Shown: positions 1-13,255, counted from the first letter of the stretch. The stretch: 64,000 bases of DNA from Litsea cubeba (GCA_012931725.1 CM022947.1:22549678-22613677); one strand, 5' to 3'. The notes: a model not told the origin generated them from the letters alone. Translations and numbers: made by a program.

Positions 1-1154
1 GTTGGTGATATTTTGAGCCTTTAGATTGACACATCCATATCAGTCTCACTATATTCTTTCAAGAGAGATATTCTTCCATAGATTTGTTTCTCTAGAACTT
101 GCCTTGATTCTCTTCGAGGTCACATAAACACATGCAAACATGAACATGATTAAGGCCATCTTTGTTATAAGCTACATAAGCCAAATAGCCTACCTTGCAA
201 TTAATTTTTTTTCCTTTGTTTAACCCCTTTGAGCTTTATATCTTTCATTTATTGTAAACCCACGTTACAAGCTCTAAACCTGAAAAAAAAATAATACCTT
301 TACCTAAGTCATAGATCTAGCGGAGCATTGCTTTTCATTATGATATGTATGTGGTATGGCTATGACTGATGAAATGGAACATGTTTTCATTCTCAATTCG
401 TGAGTTCTTATTTTTATTATTCAAAAAAAAAAAGATGAAAAAAAAAAACGTTTATGAAGTGATGGAGGCAATTGTTGTCCATGTTCATGAATCCTCCTAA
501 AATTCCAAGAAATGGTGTGTTCATATGTGATACATAAAAAGGTGGAAGCTGTTGTGAATGATCGTTCCTTGCTGCAAACGAAAAGTGTTTCTTTTGAACG
601 ATCTCTTTTTCAATGCAGGAGTTTTACATGTTTTGAATGCTTTAAAGCCATATTGAAGAAGTTAATCAATGGAGTGAATGGTTTTCATTGTCTTATATAT
701 TAGAGCTAGAGTTGATTCATTTTTGCTCCACTAGTTTCAATGGCTTTTAAACTACATTCATAAATATTTCCCACCTTGATCCTAAACCCCATTACAACCT
801 TTGAAAAGTCCTTATGATTCGTGTTATGCATGTGATCCCAGTGGTGGAGAATGAGAAGATATGCAAGCCTATGGTAGATCATTTCCATTGGAATGAATTT
901 GAGCGAAACAGATACCCTTCCAACATATGTAGTAGAGTGTTTATTTCCGTGAGGGTCTAGTATTTAGTCTACTCCATCTTCGAGTGAAATTGCTTACTAA
1001 GTATTTGTAAGATGTCTAAGAATGTTTATTCATGACATGTTTTGAGTTTTGAAAAGCTTGGTTGTTCTTTGTTAATGGCATTCAAACTTGGTGTTTTAGG
1101 AAAGTGAATTTGAATTTTGCCCGAGGACGAGCAAAAGTTAAGTGTGGGGGAATT
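1..1154 (+). mobile_element. 3' internal/untranslated remnant of a Ty3/gypsy LTR retrotransposon
   Basis: No coding domain is recognisable; the stretch is AT-rich with stops in all frames. Its right end reads into a purine-rich AAGTGTGGGGGAATT tract (about 1140-1154) followed by TGATGAG. This is the usual polypurine tract plus LTR start of plant Athila/Tat-type Ty3/gypsy elements, so the region is best read as the 3' untranslated part of a plus-strand element whose coding part lies left of the window. The clade is inferred from the tract and LTR style only. Confidence 0.6.
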
Positions 1155-2772
1155 TGATGAGAATGCAAAATGTTATATTTTTCTCCATTAATGTTTAGTC
1201 ATTTACACTTATTTGATGCCTAAATATACTCATTATTCTTATATTTTGCTTTAGGATGCAAATGGAGGTGCTGTGTGCAAAACAAAGCTAATTGAGTGAT
1301 TCTTGACAGTTTTGACATCGCCTCATAATTTGGGCATAACTCTCTCCTCCGAACTCCAATTGAGATGATTCAAGATGCTATGGAACGCCAAGAAAAAGAT
1401 CTACAACTTTTTTGTTTTGAGTTTTGAGAGATTCTTGCTGAATCAAGAAGTTTACAGATCTGAGTTGCAAGAGAAGTGCTCATATTTGATGCTAAATGGA
1501 TGAAGAATCAAGCAGAAGGGCATTGTGGTAAATTTGATGAAATCAGGAGTTTCCCAAAACATATCCAATATTGGGCTCACATTGTCCGGAACGAAAAATG
1601 GTGCAACTTTAATTCTTGGTTCGAATCCAACAGAAGCCCGAGTGAGAAGATATGGTCAAGAAGAAGATTTTGACTAGGTTAGAATTTAATTTATTATTTT
1701 ATTCCATCTACAATCCCACATCACTTCAAATTCTCTCACACTTCGTACGGGTGCATACCATCTCCAACGATCTCTTTCTATTCTCTCTTTCATATCTCAT
1801 TCTCTCCTACTTTATCTCTCCTTCATTCTTTTTCTCTCCAATCACATGGGTCCACATCACCTAACTTCTCTTCTCTCTCTAATCAAACTCTCCACTATAA
1901 ATAACTCACTCCACATTCTCCAAAGCACCTTCCCATTGCACGTTTTTTTCTCTCTCTCTCTCTTTCTTTCTTTTCTACTATTTTCTTTGTAAGTTAGTAT
2001 GGCCCTGTGTGGCTAATTTTATGTAATTAGTTGAAGAAGACTGAAGCCTCGGAATAAATACTGTGAGATCTAATTTATTTTCATTATTCAATTTATGCTT
2101 TGAATATGGGTTGTTCTTCTGTGCTTAATTTGTTATCATGATTGTTTCGTTTAATTGCTAGGATGCATACTAGTTTTATAATATTTCGTTGCAATTTACT
2201 ACTAAATTAGAAATCAAATCCGTAATTGTTTGATTCCTCTAATTTGTGAAGCAACTAATATTTAATAATTTGCTGCTTTGGAAATTATTAGATATTAGGA
2301 AGAACACCTAGCTAAATTAAATGCAACCGCGTGTGCTTGTGTTGTTTAGATTCATCAATCTCTCAAGGTCTTAATGCTGTTACTAGATTAAATCTTTGGC
2401 GCTTGTCTTGGATTGTTTAGTAATTAGGGATAATTAGAGCGCGTGTTTTCTAATTAACTAATTAAGAAGGTAGGAATTTAATTCCAATGATGAATATTCA
2501 AAGTATTAGTTGATTTATTTTTGCATCAATGATCAGTTTCCAATGGTGGATGTTAACTTTGACCAATGCTTGTTAATTTGATTGAATTTCTTAAATTATT
2601 GCTCTTTATTTGTTTTTATTTGTTTTTTTTTGCTTTCAATATAATCAAGACCCCCATCTTTGATCACATAGCATAAAATTTGGCTAAACACTCTCCGTGG
2701 GAACGATCCTTACTCGCACTACTACATATATTTTTAGGAGTAAAGGTTTTATTATTTTTGGGTGCCTGCGAA
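1155..2772 (+). mobile_element. 3' LTR (right end truncated) of the Ty3/gypsy element
   Basis: Begins TGATGAGAATGC directly after the polypurine tract. It contains a TATA-like box (1896-1903), a pyrimidine-rich stretch (about 1946-1978) and an LTR-terminal type sequence CTCCGTGGGAACGATCC near 2693. No clean CA end is visible: at about 2772 the sequence passes into the first unit of a 2.4 kb tandem repeat. The LTR is therefore either cut by that junction or its end cannot be told apart from it. Confidence 0.6.
1896..1903 (+). promoter_or_regulatory. TATA box of the LTR promoter
   Basis: TATAAATA in the context CCACTATAAATAACTC, about 740 bp into the LTR. This is a plausible U3 promoter position followed by a pyrimidine-rich leader. 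Inferred from sequence only. Confidence 0.45.
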
Positions 2773-5165
2773 TACGTTACCAGTGATGCACATAACTTCT
2801 GAGCACAAAACACAGTATTCCTTAGCATTTGTGGTTTCACTTAAAGATCGAATTACCTGAGATAGACCTGAATCTGAAAGTGGATCATTTACTTAGGTTG
2901 GACTGTTGATACCTCCCATTGATCCTTGTACTTGGAGATTCATCTCCCTCATATTATTACAATCACTCTATTGTCCTTATTATTGCTTATACCTGTTAAT
3001 TAAATGGAAAATGGAGGACCCGAACCTAGGACTACTTAGAGGTGAGCCGTTAATATGATTGGGTGAACATTGACCCGTGGCTGTGGCTAGGCGGGCCCTT
3101 TTATGGCCTAAGTTTGGATGTGGATTATCCTAGACTGGTAGGTTAGATTGTATGAGCTTGTGACTCATCCCGGGTATAAATGGATCACATGTCATTGGAA
3201 ATGGACTTGTGTCTTATTTGGACTGTTGTAGACCAGGCCATGTATTTGGTCGGCCTTGGTATGGATCCAATGATTGGATTGACTTTGCTCCATAGGTTGT
3301 AATGGGTACTTGGACCTCTTAGGGACTTTGTTAGGACCTTGTTCACGTAAGGCAAAGCCTAGACAGACACAGACCTTTATTTTTTCCTGAGTCGGCATAG
3401 ACATTCACTCAGTTGATCTAAGCTCAGCGAGTTGGACTGATCATCACTGGTAGGAGCTATTGAGAGTGTTGTGTGGCTATCATGATGAGCATTGTTGGAG
3501 ACGGACGGTGTGATACCGGGTCCAGTCTCAGTGTGTGTTGATGGATGATGTTATTTGCGGGGCTAGATAATCCCCAGCACGGAGAGATTTTCCCCGCCGC
3601 AACTATGTTCAGTATGGGAGGGCCGTGGCATAATATCCTGCGGTATCCAGCTTGTGTGAGTGTGCCATTTTGAGTAGGATTATATTATGTTTATCTTGAT
3701 TCTATTTGTTTATCTTGCTTAACTGCCTAGGATCTGTACCATTACTATTCTCTTAACTTTATTACTGTCTCTACTCATTTGATACATACATTCTATATTA
3801 TTCGCATACTGTGACTTGCAAGATCTTTAGATCTGATCCACTCTTGGTGCTTAGGTCTTGACCTCGAGTTTGAGGGTGCTGCGTACGCACTCGTAGAGGC
3901 GCCCATAGTTGGTGAGTACGGATGGGCATAGGTCAACCATGAGGTCGAGCTTGAAGTTGGAGAGCCGGCACATGGGGCATGAGAGTACATCTGTTTGTTT
4001 GGGTTTTTTGAGCGATATTTTGTAGTGAGTTGGGCTTCAGTCCATTCACATTTGATATATATATTGATGCTTCCGCTATCTCTGATATTGCTCCTGCTAT
4101 TTTCCTTATGCTTCCGCAAATTAATTGTTGTTATTATATTGATGAAAAAGTTTCAAATTGGGCCTCACTGCGGACCTACGATCTATGAAGTTCTCGGATT
4201 TTTCGGAAAGTAGCGCGCCAATTTCGGTACTTTGACGGTGTTCACGGTATTCAGAACTGGGGCGTTATAGGGTAGATCTCGGGTCGATGCCTGGGGTCGA
4301 TCTCGGATCGATGGGCTGGCCTACTCCTGGAAGGTTGGGGGCCGACCTTCGCCTCGTGCTCAGGCTGCTGCTGGAGCTGCAGAATCAGCTTCTCTTGTTC
4401 TCGGATTATGATATTCTGGGCCGCTACGTCCCCATCGCCAGTGCAGTGACAGGAGTAATGGGACTTACTGACTGCCACCGACTTGTCCTTTTGAGGATGC
4501 TCAAGCCGCCATCATCCCGCCGTGGGGGGGCATAACTTCCTCCTCCGGGGATGAGTCTTTGATTCGCTTATGGAACGGGACCTGAACTAAGAGATGTGTG
4601 TCAAGGCGCTCTTCTACTGCAACTGCATCAGATGCTTGCTGACCGAGCTCCACGCTTGCTGAACTTAGCTGGGTGACCGAACTGAGCTAGGTGCTTTGCC
4701 GAGCTGAGTTGGGTGACCGAGCTGAGTGTTCAATTGAGCTCAAGTGCTTAGCCGAACTCCGAGTTGGATTCCGAAAAGCCCGGAGTCCAACAAAGGAGCC
4801 TGGAACCTGGGACATTTCCTTTAGCCAGAGCTCTTAGTGTGCACGGCCAACTACCCAGGCCAGGGGGTTAGCCGAACTCACAGGAACTTCTAGGCAATCA
4901 GGCATTGCCTACAGGGTGTTTGCTTCTCTGATCCCAGTGTGCCGATCCGGCCCGCCGAGGCCAGGAGGTCGGCTGAGCACACCGTGTACAGTGACACTTC
5001 CCAGATTCTAATTTCTATTGTTGTGATCATATGTGGGGCACATTGACCATTCAAATAGACTTCTATCACTGTGCCAACCACGAGTCAATGGTGTGGCTCA
5101 ACCTTGACTCATGGGGTTCACTAATTAAGGTCCACGTTATGTAATCTAAGATGATTCGACCTTTA
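2773..5165. repeat. Unit 1 of a ~2.4 kb tandem repeat
   Basis: Units 1-3 each begin TACGTTACCAGTGATGCACATAACTT and stay near-identical over their length. Unit 1 is 2393 bp. Near 4022 it lacks about 60 bp present in units 2 and 3 (between GTAGTGAGTTGGG and CTTCAGTCC). Its first ~1.5 kb resembles the 3' part of a chromovirus-type LTR and ends GGGGCGTTATA near 4270. The next ~340 bp is a fragment of Tat-family gag in antisense, and the last ~550 bp is of unknown origin, rich in CCGAGCT-type repeats. Confidence 0.85.
4285..4620 (-). pseudogene. Tat-family gag 5' fragment inside repeat unit 1
   Basis: On the minus strand this segment matches the N-terminal gag region of the Tat elements at 48900-49215 (minus) and 55900-56150 (plus). 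Shared text includes GCTACGTCCCCATCGCCAGTG, the run around GACTTGTCCTTTTGAGGA and the following CGCCG...GGGGCATAACTTCCTC. On the minus strand the conserved peptide run includes GDGDVAAQNIIIREQEKLIL, the same coiled gag stretch as in the full elements. It has no start and is only about 110 codons long, so it is a captured or broken fragment. Confidence 0.75.
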
Positions 5166-7640
5166 TACGTTACCAGTGATGCACATAACTTTTGCGCACC
5201 AAACACAGTATTCCTTAGCATCTGTGGTTTCACTTAAAGATCAAATTACCTAAGATAGACCTGAATCTGAAAGTGGGTCATTTACTTAGGTGGGTCTGTT
5301 GATTTCTCAATTGATCCTTGTACTTGGAGATTCATCTCCCTCATATTATTACTGTCACTCTATTGTCCTTATTATTGCTTATACCTGTTAATTAAATGGA
5401 AAATGGAGGACCCGAACCTAGGCCTACTTAGAGGTGACCCGGAAATATGATTGGGTGAACATTGACCCGTGTCTGTGGCTAGGCGGCCCCTTTTATGGCC
5501 TAAGTTTGGATGTGGATTATCCTAGACTGGAGAGGTTAGATTGTATGAGCTTGTGACTCATCCCGGGTATAAATGGATCATATGTCATTGGAAATGGACT
5601 TGTGTCTTATTTGGACTGTTGTAGACCAGGCCATGTATTTGGTGGGCCTTGGTATGGATCCAATGATTAGACTTGGACTTGTACTATGATCCATCGGTTG
5701 TATTGAGTACTTGGACCTCTTAGGGACTTTGTTAGGACCTTGTTCACGCAAGGCAAAGCCTAGCCAGACACAGACCTTTATTGTTTCCTGAGTCGGCATA
5801 GACATTCACTCAGTTGATCTAAGCTCAGCGAGTTGAACTGATCATCACTGGTAGGAGCTATTGAGAGTGTTGTGTGGCTATCATGATGAGCATTGTTGGA
5901 GACGGACGGTGTGATACCGGGTCCAGTCTCAGTGTGTGTTGATGGATGATGTTATTTGCGGGGCTAGATAATCCCCAGCATTGAGAGATTTTCCCCGCCG
6001 CAACTGTGTTCAGTATGGGAGGGCCGTGGCATAATATCCTGCGGTATCCAGCTTGTGTGAGTGTGCCATTTTGAGTAGGGTTATATTATGTTTATCTTGA
6101 TTCTATTTGTTTATCTTGCTCAACTGCCTGGGATCTGTACCATTACTATTCTCTTAACTTTATTACTGTCTCTACTCATTTGATGCATACATTATATATT
6201 ATTAGCATACTGTGACTTGCAAGATCTTTAGATCTGATCCACTCTTGGTGCTTAGGTCTTGACCTTGAGTTTGAGGGCGATGCGTACGCACTCGTAGAGG
6301 CACACGTAGTTGGTGACTACGGATGGGCACAGGTCGACCATGAGGTCGAGCCTGAGGTTGGAGAGCCGGCACATGGGGCATGAGAGTACATCTGTTTGTT
6401 TGGGTTTTTGAGCGATATTTTGTAGTGAGTTGGGTGGTGTTTGGAAATATGTAATTAAACTTCGATTTTTATCACTTGACACTTTAGGCTGGACTTCAGT
6501 CCATTCACATTTGATATATATATTGATGCTTCTGCTATCTCTGATATTGCTCCCGCTATATTCCTTATGCTTCCGCAAATTAATTGTTGTTATTATATTG
6601 ATGAAAAAATTTTAAATTGGACCTCACTACGGACCTACGATCTTGGAAGTTCTCGGATTTTCCGGAAAGTAGCATGCCAATTTTGGTACTTTGACGGTTT
6701 TCACGGTATTCGGAATTGGGGCATTACAGGGTCGATCTCGGATCGATGCTTGGGGTCGATGTCAGATCGATGGGCTGGCCTACTCCTGGAAGGTTGGGGT
6801 CCAACCTTCGCCTCGTGCTCAGGCTGCTGCTGGAGCTGCCGAATCAGCTTCTCTTGTTCTTGGATTATGATATTCTATGCCGCTACGTCCCCATCGCCAA
6901 TGCAGTGACGGGAGTAATGGGACTTACTGACTGCCACCGACTTGTCCTTTTGAGGACGCTCATGCTGCCGTTCATCCCGCCGGGGGGGGGGGGGGGGGGC
7001 ATAACTTCCTCCTCCGGGGATGAGTCTTTGATTCGCTTATGGAACGGGACCTGAACGAAGAGATGTGTGTCAGGGCGCTCTTCGACTGCAACTGCATCAG
7101 ACGCTTGCTAACCGAGCTCAACTCTTGCTGAACTTAGCTGGGTGACCGAACTAAGCTAGGTGCTTTGTCGAGCTGAGCTGGGTGACCGAGCTGAGTGTTC
7201 AATTAAGCTCAAGTGCTTAGCCGAACTCCGAGCTGGATTCCGAAAAGGCCGGAGTCCAACAAAGGAGCCTGGAGCCTGGAACCTGGGACATTTCCTTTAG
7301 CCAGAGCTCTTAGTGTGCACGGCCAACTACCCAGGCCAGGGGGTTAGCCGAACTCACAGGAACTTCTGGGCAATCAGGCGTTGCCTGCAGTGTGTTTGCT
7401 TCTCTGATCCTAGTGTGCCGAGCCGACCGCCCATGCCAGGAGGTCGGATGAGCACACTGTGTACAGTGACACTTCCCAGATTCTAATTTCTATTGTTGTG
7501 ATTATATGTGGGGCACATTGACCATCCAAATAGACTTCCATCACTGTGCCAACCACGAGTCAATGGTGTGGCTCAACCTTGACTCGTGGGGTTCACTAAT
7601 TGAGGTCCAGGTTATGTAATCTAAGATGATTCGACCTTTA
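5166..7640. repeat. Unit 2 of the ~2.4 kb tandem repeat
   Basis: This 2475-bp copy has the same layout as unit 1, including the LTR-like part ending TTGGGGCATTACA near 6728 and the gag fragment after it. It retains the ~60 bp missing from unit 1 and has an 18-G homopolymer at 6982-6999 where unit 1 has about seven G. The unit boundary is taken at the repeated TACGTTACCAG. Confidence 0.85.
6740..7105 (-). pseudogene. Tat-family gag 5' fragment inside repeat unit 2
   Basis: Same fragment as in unit 1, antisense to the unit's LTR-like part. It begins right after the LTR-like end GGGGCATTACA and contains an 18-G run that destroys any reading frame. It differs from the gag of the complete elements at many positions, so the capture is older than those elements or came from a different subfamily. 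Confidence 0.72.
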
Positions 7641-9035
7641 TACGTTACCAGTGATGCACATAACTTCTACGCACCAAACACAGTATTCCTTAGCATCTGT
7701 AGTTTCACTTAAAGATCGAATTACCTGAGATAGACCTGAATCTGAAAGTGGATCATTTACTTAGGTTGGACTGTTGATATCTCCCATTGATCCTTATACT
7801 TGGAGATTCATCTCCCTCATATTATTACCTGTCACTCTATTATCCCTATTATTGCTTATACCTGTTAATTAAATGAAAAATGGAGGACCCGAACCTAGGA
7901 CTACTTAGAGGTGAGCCGGTAATATGATTGGGTGAACATTTACCCGTGTCTGTGGCTTGGCGGCCCCTTTTATGGCCTAAGTTTGGATGTGGATTACCCT
8001 AGACTGGATAGGTTAGATTGTATGAGCTGGTGACTCATCCCGGGTATAAATGAATCATATATCATTGGAAATGGACTTGTGTCTTATTTGGACTGTTGTA
8101 GACCATGCCATGTATTTGGTGGGCCTTGGGATGGATCCAATGATTGGACTTGGACTTGTACTATGATCCATAGGTTGTATTGGATACTTGGACCTCTTAG
8201 GGACTTTGTTAGGACCTTGTTCACGCAAGGCAAAGCCTAGACAGACACAGACCTTTATTGTTTCTTGAGTCGGCATAGACATTTACTCAGTTGATCTAAG
8301 CTCAGCGAGTTGGACTGATCATCACTGGTGGGAGCTATTGAGAGTGTTGTGTGGCTATCATGATGAGCATTGTTGGAGACAGACGGTGTGATACCGAGTC
8401 CAGTCTCAGTGTGTGTTGATGGATGATGTTATTTGCGGGGCTAGATAATCCCCAGCACTGTGAGATTTTCCCCACCGCATCTGTGTTCAATATGGGAGGG
8501 CCGCGTCATAATATCCCACGGTATCCAGCTTGTGTGAGTGTGCCATTTTGAGTAGGCTTATATTATGTTTATCTTGATTCTATTTGTTTATCTTGCTCAA
8601 CTGCCTATGATCTGTACCATTACTATTCTCTTAACTTTGTTACTGTCTCTACTCATTTGATACATACATTCTATATTATTAGCATACTGTGACTTGCAAG
8701 ATCTTTAGATCTGATCCACTCTTGGTGCTTAGGTCTTGACATCGAGTTTGTGGGCGATGCGTACACACTCGTAGAGGCGCCCGTAGTTGGTGACTACGGA
8801 TCGGCACAGGTCGACCATGAGTTCGAGCCTGAAGTTGGAGAGCCGGCACATGGGGCATGAGAGTACATCTGTTTGTTTGGGTTTTTTGAGCGATATTTTG
8901 TAGTGAGTTGGGTGGTGTTTGGAAATATGTAATTAAACTTTGGTTTTTATCACTTGACACTTTAGGCTGAACTTCAGTCCATTCACATTTGATATATATA
9001 TTGATGCTTCCGCTATCTCTGATACTACTCCCGCT
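7641..9035. repeat. Unit 3 (truncated) of the ~2.4 kb tandem repeat
   Basis: Matches units 1 and 2 from TACGTTACCAG through GATATATATATTGATGCTTC, then diverges just after CTCCCGCT near 9035. About 1.4 kb remains and the gag fragment is absent. The flank 9036-9103 is unrelated and is the left shoulder of the CACTA insertion. Confidence 0.82.
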
Positions 9036-9123
9036 CTACCCTTAGCCTTCCTTAGCTTGATCCCCTTTCTTTTGCCTCAAAATACCTCAAGAAGGGCTCC
9101 AAACACTACTACCAAAAGGACAT

Positions 9124-9412
9124 TTTATATCGGTTACAAAAAATGCCTTATATCAGTTTTTAATATAACCGATATAATATCTTCAGTCAAGGTTTTTTAT
9201 ATCGGTTAATATTTTTTTATATTGGTTAATTTTTTTTTATATCGGTTACATAGTAACCGATATAACAATTACTATATATGATATCGGTTAACACATATGT
9301 GATATTAATTACTATATTTTATATGGGTTATTATGAAACCGATATTATATAGTTCCCAAATAGTTCCCAAAACCGATATCACATCTGTATTATTATATCG
9401 GTTCTTCTTTAT
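9124..9412. repeat. Left subterminal repeat array of the CACTA element
   Basis: About ten copies or near copies of TATATCGGTT(A) occur here in both orientations, for example near 9130, 9198, 9238 and 9395, with inverted AACCGATATA near 9168 and 9257. In this superfamily such motifs are transposase binding sites; that role is inferred here. Confidence 0.85.
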
Positions 9413-11377
9413 TCTTTCGCTGAACCCCCACTTTTTCTTTCTTTCCCACTTTATTTTTCCCCCTCCCGCGCGCTCTGCCCTCCAAACCTCTTCCTAGCTC
9501 ATTATCAGTTGAAAAAAAAATCCCTTCTCTCTCGATTTGCTCTGGCGACGTCCATCTCCAATCATCTCTCTCGATTTTGCTATGCCAATCTCCATCTCCA
9601 GTCATCTATCTTCTCTACCTCGCTCTCGGTTTGCCCTGGGGATTTCGCTCCAATCCATCTCTCTAAAAAACTGTCTCTTTCAAAACCCATCTCTCTCCCA
9701 AAACTCCATCTCTCTCAAACCCCGCCCTCAAAACTCCATATCTCTCAAAACCCATCTTGATCTCTCTCAAAGCCCATCTTTCGAAACCCATCTCATTGAA
9801 GACCCAACTGAAGATCCCCACAGATCTGCCCAGTACATGTCACAGCCAAAATGAAGAAGCTACTGGTCTCAAGCTTTCTGCACTCAGGACTATTGTGATT
9901 TCTAGTGGCCTTGGGATCTCTGATGGGTTGGCACAACATATCAATGCCCAAATCACACCTTCAAAGACTGGATGCTGCTTTGTCTCCATCGTGACAAATC
10001 AATGCCCAAATCATAACATTGAGATGCGTGTTCATTATCATGTATGTTGGAATTGATTCTTCTGCTATTGTTGAATTCAATTGGATTCTATAATTTGTTG
10101 ATAATTATCTTGGATTGGATTTTTCTGTTATTTTTGGCATTTGATCTCTGCAATGTTATTTTTCCCTCTTATCCATCACTGATTTCTTTCTTTCCCTTCG
10201 GGTGAATCTCATCTCCATCGTCTCTCGTCGCCGCCTCCATCCACTCCCAGTCCCCTCGTAGCAGCTTCGGCATCTTCCTCTCGGTTGCCACTGGTGTGGA
10301 AGTGAACTCTCGGTCCACTCCCAATCCCTCTCTCTCGAAAACCCCCAAATCTGCAACCCATCATCGAAAACCCTCTCTGGCATGGAAGTGAACTCTCGGT
10401 TTTGAGGTGAAAGGGATGAGATCTCTCTCTTTCATGTAGAGACATTGGTTAAAATGTCTTTTCTCTCTTCTTTTGAAAAAACCCATGTACCTCTCCCACA
10501 ACAGTCATTCAATCAACTGCCTGTTCATGAAAACTCTTATAAAATGAAATTTATGCTTTTGTCTTGTTGTAGATTGAAATGATTCTGTCTGCACTCATAT
10601 TGGTATAACTGTGGTAACTCATAAGCCCCAAGAATACTGCAGTGTGATGGCTGAACAATTACTGTGCTTTCTGTTTTCTCTATATCAGAAGTGGTTTGTT
10701 TTTTTTTTTTTTGGGTATTTTCAGGTTCTATGCGAATGGGTGTCTTTCTATTATCTTTTGTTTTCTTTCTTTTTTCTTTTACCTGTTCTGTTCTCCTTGT
10801 TGTGTGATTGTTGTTTAATTTTTCTCCTTAAGTTATTGCAGCCATTTGAACAATCATGCAACCATTTGGACTATACACACAAACGTGTATATATTTATAT
10901 TATATGTATGTTTGGCAGGGGGAGGAAGAAAGGAAGGAGAGAAGCAATGGCGACAAACCTGGTTACATTTCAGAAGGTATAAAGGGAAATTGATCTTTGA
11001 ATGAATGAAGGTTTTTTTTTTCCATCTTTCTTCTGGGGTTGTCTTTCTTTCTAACCTTGATCTTAAAGTTTGATCTTATTTTGGTTTCAAAACTCTCGAG
11101 AGATCCTACCTCTTGAAGGTTTGATTATGATCATGTCGTCTGCAGTTTTGCATAATTCTGTATACTTGTAGAACACCTTGAATTTCATTTTATTGTAGAT
11201 TTTTCCACATTAATCAATTTGATAGTGAGCTGTAGTTGGTCAGTTTTAAAAAGGAATAGTTATAAGGTAAAAAAAAAAAGTTTGTTTCATTTGGTTTTGG
11301 ATTAGTCTGGGCTTGGATGCACTCAGATTGCCATATTTCTTAATTCTTATAACATTTGTTACTATGCACTTACGTAG

Positions 11378-11493
11378 AGAATGAAGCACCAAAAGCATTG
11401 CCCTTGGACAACTCTCTACTACAAACAGAGCCTAGTTATGGTGCAGATGGATCCAATTTGGATACTGTTGATGGATCCCAACATCATTATCAG
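11378..11493 (+). pseudogene. Exon-like fragment inside the CACTA element
   Basis: A 116-bp open segment between an acceptor-like ACGTAG and a CAG|GT boundary. Read in the frame starting at the second codon it gives an acidic, polar peptide (ENEAPKALPLDNS... ending DGSQHHYQ) without stops, unlike the AT-rich surroundings. I do not recognise the parent gene. It is interpreted as one exon of a captured host gene; the donor GTGCTT is weak. Confidence 0.4.
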
Positions 11494-12442
11494 GTGCTTC
11501 TCCTGTAGCTCATGTTCTAAATTTGTGTTTTCAGTCCGTAATTCCTTCTTCAATTCAAGCTTCTTTTGTTGAGCTCTCATGTTTTATGTTGGAAACATGG
11601 CTGTAACTATGGGGTGTAGCCAATGGGTTTTCGTTCTTGATATGCTGTGGTGGTCTTATGGTTGGAAATCTCTCGTTTCTACTGCCTTCGAATAATTTGA
11701 ATCAACCATGTTATTTTTTTAAGGGATGATCCAAATCTATGGAATTGAGAGTTTTGTATAAAATCTTTCATTTTATTCAATGTTTCTCTGCATCAATCAA
11801 TATGATGGTGGGTTATATTTGAATGAAATTTGGCCTAATCCTAAAATAAGGGGGAGCTATATATTGTGGGTGACATAAATTTAAAAGGTTGTCCCCAATA
11901 TTGACCTAATCCACGCATTGCCATCCATGGCCTAAGGCTGAACTATACAAATGATAGGATAATGCCCACTAGGAATTTAGCCCACAATGCCCCATGAAGA
12001 TGAGATATTGGCTCTCCAAGACTCTCTCAAATAAGAAAGAAATGTAGCGGCAATACATAGAGTAGTCGTCCACAATGCCCTATGAAGATTGGTTTGTTCA
12101 CTTTGTTATGTGTGCGCATGTTTCTTTATTATATACATTGAGAAGCAGTAGAAAACTCTAGGTGAGTTTTATTTATTTATTTGGACTCTATAATTTGTGC
12201 TGATAATGTAGATGGACTCTCTCTCTCTTAGTAATATGCTTTCATGTGATGTGCTGATATTGAAAGTTTTATAACATTTGGCAAAAAGAAGTTTGGTGAT
12301 CATAATCTCATGCCATGTCCATGCATAGTGACTCGAACGTAAAGTTCATAGTGAATGGGTGAGTAGCTCATTCTTCTTGTTTATTTGTTTTCAAGGCTTC
12401 TCTTTTTAAAATACTAAATCTTAATGGATATCGTTGTGTGAA

Positions 12443-12513
12443 GTGCAATTAAAGTGGCAGCTATGGAAATGGGAAAAAGAATTAAAGGAAATCCGACTTG
12501 GGAATTGGTGAAG
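12443..12513 (+). pseudogene. Exon-like fragment inside the CACTA element
   Basis: An open segment ending in a good donor (AAG|GTGAGT) translates to a peptide including KVAAMEMGKRIKGNPTWELV. The left splice site is uncertain. The family is not recognised. It lies between the other exon-like pieces of the element and is on the same strand. Confidence 0.35.
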
Positions 12514-13255
12514 GTGAGTAATGAATATTTATTTATTTTTTTTTGCTATGTTGGGCCACTCATAGATATTTATTTTCGTGCAAGTTTGTTATGAATATTT
12601 CCATAAGAGAAGGAAAGAAATTTGATACTCATAGTATAAATGCTTTGTTCATTTCAGTAGCAGTGGGCAACATGTATCAGACCTTCTTCCTTTGGTGAGG
12701 GAATCTGTTTGCTTTGTGTAAATTTAATCTCACTTTGTTTTCCTGATTGAAAGTTATAACATGGAGTTTGAGATTCTTGTGAGTTGTTTGTATGTCCTCA
12801 TCTCTTTTGTTTTCTAATCAAATGTTTGGGCTATGGGCTTTATTTTTTTTCTTAATCATTCTTTTGCTTCTCTTTCGAGTTTTATTGAAAATCAAATCAT
12901 TTTTCTATCCTATATGATTGGAAGATGCATAAATTTGTTGAACAAGCCTTGGGTATAAATTAGACAATCAGATTTTAAGAGTAAGCAAACTAAGAAGTAG
13001 AACTGTGACTTGAAAGTATTCTCTCAAGTTTATCCTAAACTCTATTTCCTTTATACTTGTAGCTGTGCTTTCTAATTCCACCTAATTTTGCAGCTCTTAA
13101 TAAAATTGCTTACGCCATTAAGTAAGAGAAAACTGAATCTGTGTAATTTTTTTTTTTTTGAGAAAACTGAATCTGAGCAACATGTATCAGACCACTTTCC
13201 TTCATGATTTTGTTCATGTCATCCAATGTCTATAACAGACCACTTTTCTTGTTAG

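Noticed and set aside
6982..6999. 18-G homopolymer as a biological feature
   Set aside because: A sequencing or assembly length error is as likely. The sister unit has about seven G here.
9509..10056. Ser/Pro-rich open frames near the CACTA left end
   Set aside because: Low-complexity CATCTCTCTC-type sequence; no codon bias or family. Perhaps a captured 5' leader, but unsupported as a gene.
10611..10982. Open frame of 123 codons rich in Phe/Leu, membrane-like
   Set aside because: Produced by T-rich intron-like sequence inside the CACTA element. Composition alone explains the hydrophobicity.
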